Notes: generated by a model from the sequence alone, not told the origin. A stretch of DNA of 64,000 bases from Allobogoriella deserti (GCF_042680605.1 NZ_JBHUEE010000002.1:186001-250000), one strand, 5' to 3'. Positions 25,488 through 34,316 are shown, counted from the stretch's first letter. Program-made: numbers and translations.

Positions 25488-26534
25488 TCAGCCCTCGCGT
25501 CCGTTGGGCGCGAACAGCGGCTCACCGTCGAAGTCCATGTCGACGAGTCCTCCGATCGGTTTGATGTTGATCAGGTCCGGCTCGGGCAGATTGACATGGA
25601 CATACCGCTCGTCCTCGGGGTGGTGAAAGACGTACTCCCGAGCCGACTCCGCGGTGTGCAGATTGAACAGTTTCTCCATTGCTGTGGTCCCGGCCTGGAT
25701 TCGGTCTATCCGTCCGGCAAGCACCATCTCGCGGAGCTGTTGGACACGCGGATCGTCCGCTCCGGCACCCTCCAACATCGCCATGGGATCGCTCATGAGG
25801 AGCCCCAACTTGCGCGTGAGCGGGAACGTGACGCCCCATGCCGTCGCGAAGCCGACTCCCTCCCACGGATCGTCGTCCGGTCGGCGCACCAGACTGACCG
25901 GAGCATCCGATGTGATGAGGGAGCGTCGGTCGAAGCGAACGAGTGCCCAGGGGCGGGTCGCAAGGTAGGGCGTCAGTTCGATCGCGGTCTCGACTGCGTT
26001 CTGGATGTGAGCCAGGTTGGAGAATCCGATCGGCGGCCCACCGGGCTGGGTGGCCTCGTTCCAGATTCGATCCTCTTGCTCCGGCGTCGGGTCGAATCCG
26101 AGATTGTCACGGATCCACGCGCCGACATTCTTGCGACCACCGACACCCACCTCCAGCCGGACCATGGTCGCGCGGAGATGCTCGGTCGTCCTCCGGGCAT
26201 CAGGCCCGCGCACGCTCTGCAACGCCGTGTAGTGGGCGAAGGCCCACCTGTTCTCCTCGGAGGGAGGAAACTCGCCGTTGGCGAAGCCCTTGATGATGCC
26301 GAGGGCCTGGCCCTCGACCTCGCTCAGCGCCTTCTCGAACGCATCCGGCTCATCGAACTCACCGACCGTGTGGAAGTGGTTCTGCGCAGCCACGTTCTTC
26401 ACGCTCGGCGTGTATGGCTGCCGGGAGCGGTCGAGGGGTACGACCCTGATGCGCTCTTGGCCCGTCGCGAAGCCTCGAAGGTACCCCTGCGGCACATAGT
26501 GATGCAGCTTCGCCGTGCTCTTCTTGCCAGTCAT
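25488..26534 (-). CDS. DUF4238 domain protein
   Basis: The 348-aa protein starts with the DUF4238 signature HHYVPQGYLRGF at residues 11-22, followed by the usual IRVVPLDRSRQ strand and KNVAAQNHFHTV. The later ALVRFDRRSLITSDAPVSL and VTFPLTRKLGLLMSDP segments also match the family. The fold and function of DUF4238 are not established to my knowledge; members are common in accessory regions and near defence genes. It is the first gene of element B in transcription order. The start at ATG 26534 puts the signature in its normal place. Confidence 0.82.
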   Translation of the reverse strand: MTGKKSTAKLHHYVPQGYLRGFATGQERIRVVPLDRSRQPYTPSVKNVAAQNHFHTVGEFDEPDAFEKALSEVEGQALGIIKGFANGEFPPSEENRWAFAHYTALQSVRGPDARRTTEHLRATMVRLEVGVGGRKNVGAWIRDNLGFDPTPEQEDRIWNEATQPGGPPIGFSNLAHIQNAVETAIELTPYLATRPWALVRFDRRSLITSDAPVSLVRRPDDDPWEGVGFATAWGVTFPLTRKLGLLMSDPMAMLEGAGADDPRVQQLREMVLAGRIDRIQAGTTAMEKLFNLHTAESAREYVFHHPEDERYVHVNLPEPDLINIKPIGGLVDMDFDGEPLFAPNGREG

Positions 26535-27120
26535 GTGCGCACCATCTCTGCGGCCGCACCTGAATCGCCCTCACCCATGCAGCTCCCCCTACGTCGCGCA
26601 TCTGCGCACCTCTTCGATTCAAACTGCAGACCCCTTCTTCATGGCGACAGTCTTCCCTACGGGACCGACAGTCTGAGCGACAAGGGGAAGGAACAGCTCT
26701 TCGCAGTCGTGTACAGCGGCGACAGATCCACCACCTACATCTGGCACATCAAGATGTCCTGCGGCCGTACGACCACGACCTCTACAGGCGACGGACGCCC
26801 CTATCAGCCGAGCACGCATCGCTGCCCGGAGCGCCGCATCCGGCGCGCCGTCGTCATGGTCGCCCGCGGCATACCCGAAGTCGATGACGACAGCATCGGC
26901 GGAGAACCACAATGAGTCAGCATCGCGCCGAATGACCGAGGAGGCCGGACGCGCTCGCAACCGCGTCCAACCGGGCTGCGCGCCTGCCGTGACGCCGATC
27001 GCGGATGCTCAGACGCGAGACTGGGACCCAAAGCAGATGTCAGACGGGCACGTGAGTCGCATTTCGCCACCTACGGACCTCATACTGTTTTCGCAGGTCA
27101 GCAGGTACTTTTGGCGGTTT
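26535..27120. other. 586-bp stretch between the DUF4238 gene and ychF
   Basis: No confident gene lies here. A minus-strand frame at 26619-26960 (113 aa, including VVIDFGYAAGDHDDGAPDAA) is the best candidate for a small or decayed gene but shows no domain and no ribosome-binding site. This is the right end of element B, where a recombinase gene might be expected; none is seen. The promoter of the DUF4238 gene should lie at the left of this stretch. Confidence 0.5.
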
Positions 27121-27147
27121 CTAGACATTAAACCTAAATTCCACCAC
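27121..27147 (-). repeat. Right attachment-like site forming the current ychF 3' end
   Basis: These bases are the last nine codons of ychF (GTG GTG GAA TTT AGG TTT AAT GTC TAG). The final AT-rich codons contrast with the rest of the gene, which uses GC-ending codons. The displaced copy at 20471 encodes the same eight residues with GC-rich codons. The crossover core TCCACC is at 27140-27145. Confidence 0.82.
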
Positions 27148-28206
27148 GTCACCGTCGCGCATGACGTAGTCCTTGCCCTCCATGCGCATCTTGCCCTTGG
27201 CGCGGGCCTCCTGGATCGAGCCCATCTCGACGAGTTCGTCGAAAGAGATGACCTCGGCCTTGATGAAGCCCTTCTCGAAGTCGGTGTGGATGACGCCGGC
27301 CGCCTGCGGAGCGGTCCAGCCCTGCCGGATCGTCCAGGCGCGCGACTCCTTCGGGCCCGCTGTGAGAAAGGTCTGGAGTCCGAGGGTGCGGAAGCCGACG
27401 CTGGCGAGCTGGTCCAGGCCGGACTCGCTCTGACCGGACTCGGCCAGCATCTCGGCGGCCTCGTCGGGCTCCAGCTCGACGAGCTCGGACTCGAACTTGG
27501 CGTCGAGGAAGATCGCCTCCGCGGGAGCGACCAGCTCCCGGAGTTCGGCCTGCATCGCCTCGTCCGTCAGCCCGGCGTCATCGACGTTGAAGACGTAGAT
27601 GAACGGCTTCGTCGTCATGAGCTGGAACGTCGCGAGGATCTCCGGATCGAGGCCGGCCTGCGCCGCGCCGAGCGAGAGCAACGTGCCCTGCTCGAGCACG
27701 GTCATCGCACCCTTCGCAGTCTCCAGGACCTCGGCCTCGGTCTTCTTGCCGCGAACCTCCTTCTCGAGTCGCGGGATGGCCTTCTCCAGCGTCTGGATGT
27801 CCGCAAGCACCAGCTCGGTGGCGATGGTCTCGATGTCGTCCTTCGGATTCACCGCCCCGTTGACGTGTACGACGTCCGGGTCAGCGAAGGCCCGCGTCAC
27901 CTGGCAGATCGCATCCGCCTCACGGATGTTGGCCAGGAACTGGTTCCCCAGCCCCTCCCCCTCGGAGGCGCCCTTGACGATGCCGGCGATGTCCACGAAC
28001 GACACGGTGGCGGGAATCGTCTTCTCCGAGTCGAACATCTCGGCCAGCGTGCCGAGCCTCGGGTCCGGCAGCGGCACTACGCCCACGTTCGGCTCGATCG
28101 TCGCGAACGGATAGTTCTCGGCGACGACGGTCGCTCGGGTCAGCGCGTTGAAGAGCGTGGACTTGCCGACGTTGGGCAGGCCGACGATTCCGATAGTGAG
28201 AGCCAC
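27121..28206 (-). CDS. ychF: Redox-regulated ATPase YchF (Obg family)
   Basis: This is a 361-aa P-loop ATPase of the Obg-related YchF/OLA1 group, which binds ribosomes and takes part in stress responses. The P loop is GLPNVGKST at residues 9-17, switch II is DIAGIVKGASEGEGLGN, the nucleotide-specificity motif is in YVFNVDD, and the TGS-like C-terminal domain ends GKDYVMRDGDVVEFRFNV. The start is GTG at 28206, which gives the standard MALTIGIVGLPN N-terminus. The last codons appear to have been replaced by an integrated element while keeping the protein end unchanged. Confidence 0.95.
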   Translation of the reverse strand: MALTIGIVGLPNVGKSTLFNALTRATVVAENYPFATIEPNVGVVPLPDPRLGTLAEMFDSEKTIPATVSFVDIAGIVKGASEGEGLGNQFLANIREADAICQVTRAFADPDVVHVNGAVNPKDDIETIATELVLADIQTLEKAIPRLEKEVRGKKTEAEVLETAKGAMTVLEQGTLLSLGAAQAGLDPEILATFQLMTTKPFIYVFNVDDAGLTDEAMQAELRELVAPAEAIFLDAKFESELVELEPDEAAEMLAESGQSESGLDQLASVGFRTLGLQTFLTAGPKESRAWTIRQGWTAPQAAGVIHTDFEKGFIKAEVISFDELVEMGSIQEARAKGKMRMEGKDYVMRDGDVVEFRFNV

Positions 28207-28367
28207 GTGGGCGAAGTCTACGTCCGCGCGACCGCGGCGCTCGTTCGGCGGCGCTCCGCCCGCCGTGCGATTCGCCACGACGCACCGGCCCGCCGTACCG
28301 CGCGATGCGCCATGGCGCGACTTACGCTGAGATGAAGGTGGCCGACCGGCCACCGGGACGGAGCAGC

Positions 28368-29483
28368 GTGACCGGCCTATGGCAGGATCTCGCCGTCGCG
28401 TCATCCACGCACGACGGCGACGAGGCAGCCAGCCGCGACGGCGTGCGCCGTCCCTCGCGCGCACGTCTGGTCGGTCTCGATGTCGCACGCGCCGCGGCAA
28501 TCCTCGGCATGCTCGCCGTCAACGTCGGGCCCGGTGACGGGTCCGGCCCGGCGGCCTGGGTCACCCGCGCCGCGCACGGACGCGCGTCCATCCTGTTCGT
28601 CCTGCTCGCCGGCGTGGGCCTCACGCTGCTGACCCGTCGCGCGCTCGAGGGCGGACCGAGCCGACGGGCCACGCTCTTCTGGCGCGCGGGTGTCCTGCTC
28701 GCTATCGGGCTCGTGCTCCAGGTCCTCGACCACGACGTGAGCGTCATCCTGCCGACCTATGCAGCGTTGTTCGTGCTGGCGGCCGCGCTGGTACGTGCCC
28801 CGGACCGGCTCCTCCTCGGCGGCGCCGCGGGCGTGACCGTTGCCGGCCCCGTCCTGTGGATCCTCCTGCAACGCGGCGGCGAGTTCGACAGGGCGCCGGC
28901 ATCACTGGCCGATTCGCCATTCGAGATTCTCGCCTCGGTCGTCGCCACCGGCCCCTACCCACTGGTGACGTGGTCGGCGCCGTTCCTCTTCGGCATGTGG
29001 CTGGGCCGCCGCGACCTCCGCGACCGCCGCCTCGTGTCCCGGTTGCTCGTGCTCGGTGCCGTCGGTGCGGTCGGTGGCATGGTCACCTCTCGCGTCCTCG
29101 TCCGGTTCACCGGCCAACCGGGTGAGGTGGTGGGGCTGGACCGCCTGGTCTCGGCCGTCGCGCATTCGCAGATGCCGCTGTGGCTGATCTCGGGAACCGG
29201 GAGCGCGCTGGCAGTCCTCGCGGCGCTCGTGCTCCTCACCCCGCACCTCAAGCGGTTCTCCCGGCCCCTCGTGGCGCTCGGCCAACTCTCCCTGACCGTC
29301 TACGTGGCACACCTCGTGGTGCTCTCGACCGTCGTGCGACCCGGCCCGTGGACCCCGGAGGACGGGCTCCTGATCACCGCCGTCATCGGCGTCGCCGCCA
29401 CGATCGGCGCGACGATGTGGCGATCGGCATTCAACCGTGGCCCGCTGGAGGCGACGCTGCGGCTCCCTCGTTCCGCCGGCTGA
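28368..29483 (+). CDS. DUF1624/DUF418-type acyltransferase-like membrane protein
   Basis: The product (371 aa from the GTG chosen) has about nine to ten hydrophobic helices. The first helix follows the pattern RLVGLDVARAAAILGMLAVNV, the N-terminal signature shared by YeiB/DUF418 and heparan-alpha-glucosaminide N-acetyltransferase-like proteins. A DUF418-like C-terminal part includes GQLSLTVYVAHLVVLS. Such proteins are thought to transfer acyl groups to extracytoplasmic glycans; the substrate here is unknown. GTG 28368 is preferred because GGAG lies 4 bases upstream; ATG 28332 is the alternative. The gene is divergent from ychF. Confidence 0.72.
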   Translation: MTGLWQDLAVASSTHDGDEAASRDGVRRPSRARLVGLDVARAAAILGMLAVNVGPGDGSGPAAWVTRAAHGRASILFVLLAGVGLTLLTRRALEGGPSRRATLFWRAGVLLAIGLVLQVLDHDVSVILPTYAALFVLAAALVRAPDRLLLGGAAGVTVAGPVLWILLQRGGEFDRAPASLADSPFEILASVVATGPYPLVTWSAPFLFGMWLGRRDLRDRRLVSRLLVLGAVGAVGGMVTSRVLVRFTGQPGEVVGLDRLVSAVAHSQMPLWLISGTGSALAVLAALVLLTPHLKRFSRPLVALGQLSLTVYVAHLVVLSTVVRPGPWTPEDGLLITAVIGVAATIGATMWRSAFNRGPLEATLRLPRSAG

Positions 29484-29496
29484 ACAGCAGGGGCTC

Positions 29497-30597
29497 TCAG
29501 CGGTCGATGCCCAGCTCCGCCGCCGCGTGGTCGGGCAGGGTCCGCGCGTGCAGATCCCGCAGTCGCACGAAGGCGCTGCGCAGACGTGCGTGCTCGGTCA
29601 GCGCTGTCAGGGCGGCATGAGCGATCACCGAGGTGAGCACACGCACACGCTCGCGCGCCGGAAGAGACACGACGTAGGCGGTGTCGACACCGACCCGGAC
29701 CCGGTCGAGGCTGAACACGGGTGCCGTCCACCGCTCGTCCAGCTCGACGCAGACCATGAGGGTGGTGCTGCCGTATCCGGTGCTGTGGCCGGTGATGCGG
29801 ACGGGGCGGCCGAGCCCGTCCCATAGCGCAGCGTTCGCCCGCGTCGCGGCGTCCTTGCCGAGTGCCTCCGCGGGGCTGATCTCCTCACCCATGAGCCGGT
29901 GCACCGCCTCCGTCTCGCGATAGGCGGCCCGCATGTCAGCGGTCAGCTCGACCGTCACGGCGGCGAGGTCGGCGACCACCTTCGTCGAGACCTCCAGGCC
30001 CGGGTGCTCCGGGTCGTCCGCGCTGAAGTCGTGTTTGCGCGGCAGCTCCGTCCAGCGGGGCTCCGGGTAGTCCAGCATCGCGGGATCGAGCTCGTCGGCG
30101 AGATGGCCCCGCTCCCGTGCGACGTCCTGGATCATCGCCCGCAGCGGCCAGGGGAGACGGTCGTCCACGATATCCAGGGCGGTCGGCTCCGGACCGGTGT
30201 CGATCGTGGCCATCCGTCCGGGCTCGCGCAGCACCCCTGCGAAGGACGTCGGCCCGGTCAACGCGGCACGCTCGCGTGCGAGGCCGAACCGGCGCGGCGA
30301 GAACGGCTGCCCCGGCCCGCGCCACGGGTACGGGCGCACGTGCGCGGCGTGGGCCGGCGTGTCGAGCATGGCCGTGGCCACGTCCAGTTCCCGGAGCAGG
30401 CGCGCGCAGTCGGGCCCGACCCCGTCGACGACAGCGTCCAGGCCTTCTGGGTCGGCCGCAGCCTCGTACGGGTCGGGAAGCGAGTCGACGACGGCCCACA
30501 ACGTGGTGAGACTCGCAGGGTCGGTCCCCGACGTGCGGGCTTCCTCGCCCAGCGGCGCCCCGAAGGCGCGTCGGCGCAGCACGTCCAGCCATCCCAT
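29497..30597 (-). CDS. Hypothetical protein
   Basis: I do not recognise this 366-aa soluble protein. It has an Arg/Pro-rich first half (HVRPYPWRGPGQPFSPRRFG) and a helical second half (VVADLAAVTVELTADMRAAYRETE; LPARERVRVLTSVIAHAALTAL). No catalytic motif or membrane segment is evident. Codon use is typical of the host and the frame is long and uninterrupted, which supports it as a real gene. It is convergent with the acyltransferase-like gene, 13 bases apart, and divergent from rmuC. Confidence 0.6.
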   Translation of the reverse strand: MGWLDVLRRRAFGAPLGEEARTSGTDPASLTTLWAVVDSLPDPYEAAADPEGLDAVVDGVGPDCARLLRELDVATAMLDTPAHAAHVRPYPWRGPGQPFSPRRFGLARERAALTGPTSFAGVLREPGRMATIDTGPEPTALDIVDDRLPWPLRAMIQDVARERGHLADELDPAMLDYPEPRWTELPRKHDFSADDPEHPGLEVSTKVVADLAAVTVELTADMRAAYRETEAVHRLMGEEISPAEALGKDAATRANAALWDGLGRPVRITGHSTGYGSTTLMVCVELDERWTAPVFSLDRVRVGVDTAYVVSLPARERVRVLTSVIAHAALTALTEHARLRSAFVRLRDLHARTLPDHAAAELGIDR

Positions 30598-30681
30598 CCC
30601 GCAGTAGCGTAGCTGGCCGCTCTCGCCGGGGCCCGCGCGTCGAGCCCGGTGATGTCAGTGGCCGCTGGCATGGTGCGGCCC

Positions 30682-31881
30682 ATGGAGATCACGACCGCGC
30701 TCATGGCGCTCGTCGCGCTCGTCACCGGAGCCGCGCTCGGCTACGCCGTCGCCCTCGCGCGGCGATCCGATGACAGCTCGCTCGGTCACCGCGCGGCCTC
30801 CGCCGAGGCGCGGGCCGAGCGGCTCGCGGAGGAGGTCGAACAGCTCCACGAACGTTCTCGCCGGGATCAGGACGTCCTGCGGGCGCTGGCTCCCGTCGAA
30901 CGAGCCCTGAGCCAGGTCGGCGACCACGTCGCCGAGCTGGAGAAGGAGCGTTCACAACAGTTCGCGGTGTTGACCGAGCAGTTGCACCACGCGCGGCGCA
31001 CCGATGCCGAGCTCCAGCGGGCGACGACGCAGCTCGAGTCGGCTCTTCGGTCCACCTCGGCACGAGGGCACTGGGGCGAGGTGGAGTTGCGGCGGATCCT
31101 CGAGGCCTCGGGGATGATGCGTCACGTCGACTTCACCGAGCAGCACACGCTCACCGGGCGCGGCGCAGCCGGCGGCCGGCCGGACGTCGTGGTCCACCTG
31201 CCGGGCGAGCGATATCTGGCCGTCGACGCGAAGGTGCCGATGGATGCCTATCTGGAGGCAGCGGCACTGGGTGAACGCAGCACCGGGGAGGACGTCGAAC
31301 GGCGCGAGCAGCTCCTCGCGGCGCACGCCAAGGCGCTGCGCGGACACGTCGACGCGCTGGCGCGTCGTGCCTATCACGAGCACCTACCCGGCTCGCCGGA
31401 GCTTGTGGTGCTGTTCGTCCCGGCGGAAGGGCTGCTCGCCGGCGCGCTGGAGGCCGACCCGACCCTCCTGGAGCACGCGCTGCGGCAGGGTGTGGCGCCG
31501 ACGGCGCCGGCCTCCCTGCTGGCGCTGCTGCGCACGGTCGCGTCGATCTGGTCGGCGGAGCGGATCAGCGCCGAGGCGGACGAGCTGCTCGCGCTCGGGC
31601 GCACGCTCCACGAGCGTCTCGGTGTCGTGGCCGGCCATCTGGGCTCGCTCGGTCGCTCGCTGCGTTCATCCGTCCAGCACTACAACCGCGCGGTGGCATC
31701 CATGGAGCAACGTCTCCTCGTCACGGCACGGGATCTGGAGTCGCTCGGCAATACGGAGATCGGTCTGGAGCCGGTGAGCTCCGACGACGCGCAGGTGCGC
31801 ACATTCACCTCGCCAGAGCTCACGAACCCGGGCAGGACGTCCGGCACGGCGCCGGACGTTCTCCACGAACGCGCGGGGTGA
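30682..31881 (+). CDS. rmuC: DNA recombination protein RmuC
   Basis: This is an RmuC-family protein (399 aa), linked to limiting rearrangements at inverted repeats. An N-terminal membrane helix (TTALMALVALVTGAALGYAVALA) is followed by a coiled coil to about residue 125, then the PD-(D/E)XK nuclease-like core: GHWGEVELRRILEASGM, GGRPDVVVHLPGERYLAVDAKVP (D and the D/AK pair are the nuclease-type residues), and LVVLFVPAEGLLAGALE. The ATG at 30682 starts directly before the membrane helix. Confidence 0.92.
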   Translation: MEITTALMALVALVTGAALGYAVALARRSDDSSLGHRAASAEARAERLAEEVEQLHERSRRDQDVLRALAPVERALSQVGDHVAELEKERSQQFAVLTEQLHHARRTDAELQRATTQLESALRSTSARGHWGEVELRRILEASGMMRHVDFTEQHTLTGRGAAGGRPDVVVHLPGERYLAVDAKVPMDAYLEAAALGERSTGEDVERREQLLAAHAKALRGHVDALARRAYHEHLPGSPELVVLFVPAEGLLAGALEADPTLLEHALRQGVAPTAPASLLALLRTVASIWSAERISAEADELLALGRTLHERLGVVAGHLGSLGRSLRSSVQHYNRAVASMEQRLLVTARDLESLGNTEIGLEPVSSDDAQVRTFTSPELTNPGRTSGTAPDVLHERAG

Positions 31882-31909
31882 GAGACCACGTACTCCAGCC
31901 CGCGCTCCC

Positions 31910-32350
31910 TCACGCAGGCAGCAGATCGTCGGCGGCGAAGACCCGGATCGCCTCGTCGGTGGCGAGATGGATCGGCTGCAGTGCCACGCCGGTGCGGGCC
32001 GCCGCGTCGATGAGACCGCGGGCCCACCCGAGGTCTGACCTGGTCATGCGCGCCGGCCCTGGACGGGAGAGCAGGAGGGCGACTGTGCTGTCCGCGCCGA
32101 CGGTCGGGAGGGTGAGCTCGAGGATCTGCATCAGGCCGTCCGCAGCCTCGGGATCGAGGTCCTCGGGAATGTCCTCGACCCGGGACAGGGGTGGAGCCAG
32201 CAGACCGTCGGGGGTCACGAACTGGAACCACAGGTGCCGCCGGGTGAATCCCAGCGGTCCCATGAGGTCCCGCCAACGGCGGAACACATCCTGCGGGGTA
32301 CGGATCGGCGTCGGCTCGTCGAAACCAGAGGGGTCTGCTGTCGTCGGCAT
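31910..32350 (-). CDS. Conserved hypothetical protein
   Basis: The 146-aa product has no family I can name. It is a mixed alpha/beta protein with LGFTRRHLWFQFVTPDGLLAP, STVALLLSRPGPARMTRSDLGWARGL and a hydrophobic C-terminus. Host-like codon use and a clean start support it. It is convergent with rmuC (28 bases) and divergent from the MBL gene. Confidence 0.6.
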   Translation of the reverse strand: MPTTADPSGFDEPTPIRTPQDVFRRWRDLMGPLGFTRRHLWFQFVTPDGLLAPPLSRVEDIPEDLDPEAADGLMQILELTLPTVGADSTVALLLSRPGPARMTRSDLGWARGLIDAAARTGVALQPIHLATDEAIRVFAADDLLPA

Positions 32351-32422
32351 GGCCGGGACATTAGGGATCCGGCAGCCTCGCCGCGGCGAGAATCCACAGC
32401 GGCGCCGCGAGACGTGCCGACG

Positions 32423-32471
32423 TGTGGACGGTCCGGCGATTCCGGCGATCTGTGGACGGTCCGGTCCGGCG
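32423..32471. repeat. 28-bp direct repeat (two copies, second partial)
   Basis: TGTGGACGGTCCGG occurs at 32423 and again at 32451, followed by related GGC-rich bases, in the gap between a hypothetical gene and the MBL gene. It belongs to the set of short intergenic tandem duplications in this window. Confidence 0.6.
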
Positions 32472-32532
32472 GCTTCGACGTTCCTGTGGGCGCCGCGTCG
32501 GCTCGGGCAGGCGTGAGCGTTAGGTTGGACGT

Positions 32533-33225
32533 GTGCGGATCACTCATCTGGGGCACGCAGCCGTGCTCGTCGAGACCGGCGGATACAGCCTGTTGATCGA
32601 CCCGGGCAACATCGACCCTGCCTGGCACGAGCTGACCGGCCTGAACGCCGTCCTGCTCACCCACCTCCACCCCGACCACCTCGACCCGGAACACCTGCCG
32701 GCATTGCTCGCCGCGAATCCCGGCGCCCAGATCGTCGGCGAGCCGTCGATCGTCGAGGCCGCCGCCGGCACGGCCACGGGCGGGGGCGCCACCGTGCCGG
32801 AGCTTCCGGGCGCTGTCGCGTCCGCGCCCGGCGAGACGACCGCTTTGGGCGAGGTGCAGGTAACCGCTGTCGGGGGACGGCACGCCGTCGTCCACCCCGA
32901 CCTGCCGCAGATCGGGAACGTCGGGTTCGTGATTTCCGCGCCCGGCGAGCCGACGCTCTTCCACCCGGGCGACTCCTACGCGGCCACACCGGATGGCGTC
33001 GACGTGCTGGCCGTGCCGCTGTGGGGGCCATGGGCCAAGGTCGGCGAGACCGTGGACTTCGTCCGCGCCGTCGATCCGTCACACGCGTTCGCCATCCACG
33101 ACGGCCATCTCGCCGATCGGGGTCGCGCCTTGGTGATCGGCAGGATCGGAGCGATGGCGTCCGTCGCGGTCCACGACCTGAACGGCCAGGGGCCGGTGTC
33201 GTTCCCTCTCGAGCGTCAGGCCTGA
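32533..33225 (+). CDS. MBL fold metal-dependent hydrolase (UlaG-like)
   Basis: This is a 230-aa beta-lactamase-fold hydrolase. The metal-binding motif is THLHPDHLD at residues 43-51 (HxHxDH), the opening strand is RITHLGHAAVLVETGGYSLLIDPG, and the third metal region is FHPGDSYA. The sequence resembles UlaG-like and YtkL-like hydrolases; the substrate is unknown. The start is a GTG beginning the first strand. Its 3' end overlaps the convergent ispH gene by 10 bases. Confidence 0.85.
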   Translation: MRITHLGHAAVLVETGGYSLLIDPGNIDPAWHELTGLNAVLLTHLHPDHLDPEHLPALLAANPGAQIVGEPSIVEAAAGTATGGGATVPELPGAVASAPGETTALGEVQVTAVGGRHAVVHPDLPQIGNVGFVISAPGEPTLFHPGDSYAATPDGVDVLAVPLWGPWAKVGETVDFVRAVDPSHAFAIHDGHLADRGRALVIGRIGAMASVAVHDLNGQGPVSFPLERQA

Positions 33226-34316
33226 CGAGCCCGCGAACGCTTCGGGTGGTCCACCTCGTGGCCGGCCGCCTTGAGGTCGGCACGCAGGTTCTTCGGCAGG
33301 GTGAACATGATGTCCTCGGTCGTGGTGCGGACCTCCTCCACGCCGGTGAAGCCGAGGGCGTTCAGCCGCTCGAGCACCTCGCGCACCAGGATCTCCGGGA
33401 CAGACGCCCCCGAGCTCAGGCCCACGGTGGTGGCGCCCTCCAGCCAGGCGGGGTCGAGTTCCTCGGCCTTGTCGACCCGGTAGGCGGTGCCCGCACCGGC
33501 GTCCAGCGCGACCTCGACGAGTCGCACGGAGTTCGAGGAGTTTGCCGACCCGACGACGATCATCACGTCGGCGTCAGGAGCCAGCTTCTTGACGGCCACC
33601 TGGCGGTTCTGGGTGGCGTAGCAGATGTCGTCGCTCGGCGGGTCCTGCAGGTTCGGGAACCGCTGCCGTAGCAGCTCGACCGTCTGCATCGTCTCGTCCA
33701 CCGAGAGCGTGGTCTGGGAGAGCCAGATCACCTTGTCCGGGTCCCGGACCTCCACCTTGTCCACCTCGTCCGGGCCACCCACCACCTGGATGTGCTCCGG
33801 CGCCTCGCCGTGCGTGCCCTCGACCTCCTCGTGGCCGTCGTGGCCGATGAGCAGGATGTCGTAGTCGCCGCTCGCGAACCGGACGGCTTCCTTGTGGACC
33901 TTCGTCACCAGCGGGCAGGTGGCGTCGATCGTGGCGAGGTTGCGCGCGGCCGCCTGAGCGTGCACCGCCGGCGAGACGCCGTGCGCGGAGAAGACCACGC
34001 GCGCACCTTCGGGCACCTCGTCGGCCTCGGAGACGAAGACCGCGCCACGCTTGGTCAGCGTCTCGACGACGAACTTGTTGTGCACGATCTCTTTGCGTAC
34101 GTAGACCGGCGCACCGTACAGCTCCAGTGCCTTCTCGACGGCGTCGACGGCCCGGTCCACGCCGGCGCAGTACCCCCGGGGGGCCGCGAGCAGGACCTTC
34201 TTCCCGTCAGCACCGGGCCTGACGGCGATCGAGTCGGGGAAGGCGGAGGCGCCGGCGAGAGAGACGGGGCCGCCCGTCTCGGCGGAGGGCGCATCGGTTC
34301 CGGTCGTCGAGGTCAC
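33216..34316 (-). CDS. ispH: 4-hydroxy-3-methylbut-2-enyl diphosphate reductase IspH
   Basis: This enzyme makes IPP and DMAPP in the last step of the MEP pathway. The three cluster cysteines are C50 in PRGYCAGV, one in IDATCPLVTKVH, and one in DDICYATQNRQ; the HGV/HNK substrate histidines are in KEIVHNKFVVETL and FSAHGVSP. The protein is 366 aa with an N-terminal extension of about 38 residues. The GTG at 34316 is chosen because longer frames read into the DUF3151 upstream region. The gene is divergent from the DUF3151-xseA-xseB operon and supplies precursors for the cis-prenyltransferase encoded later in the window. Confidence 0.95.
   Translation of the reverse strand: MTSTTGTDAPSAETGGPVSLAGASAFPDSIAVRPGADGKKVLLAAPRGYCAGVDRAVDAVEKALELYGAPVYVRKEIVHNKFVVETLTKRGAVFVSEADEVPEGARVVFSAHGVSPAVHAQAAARNLATIDATCPLVTKVHKEAVRFASGDYDILLIGHDGHEEVEGTHGEAPEHIQVVGGPDEVDKVEVRDPDKVIWLSQTTLSVDETMQTVELLRQRFPNLQDPPSDDICYATQNRQVAVKKLAPDADVMIVVGSANSSNSVRLVEVALDAGAGTAYRVDKAEELDPAWLEGATTVGLSSGASVPEILVREVLERLNALGFTGVEEVRTTTEDIMFTLPKNLRADLKAAGHEVDHPKRSRARQA

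Larger units (their letters stand above)
23459..27145 (-). mobile_element. Integrated element B (DUF4238 + DUF4209 cargo), no integrase seen
   Basis: Bounded by the TCCACC cores of the middle site and of the site in ychF (27140-27145), this is about 3687 bp. It carries two minus-strand genes, DUF4238 then DUF4209, and about 600 bp with no clear gene next to ychF. Because it sits between element A and ychF, it would have inserted after A. No recombinase is visible. The limits are inferred. Confidence 0.65.

Noticed and set aside
26619..26960. 113-aa minus-strand frame between the DUF4238 gene and ychF
   Set aside because: The middle looks protein-like, but there is no ribosome-binding site or domain; kept only as a possible remnant.
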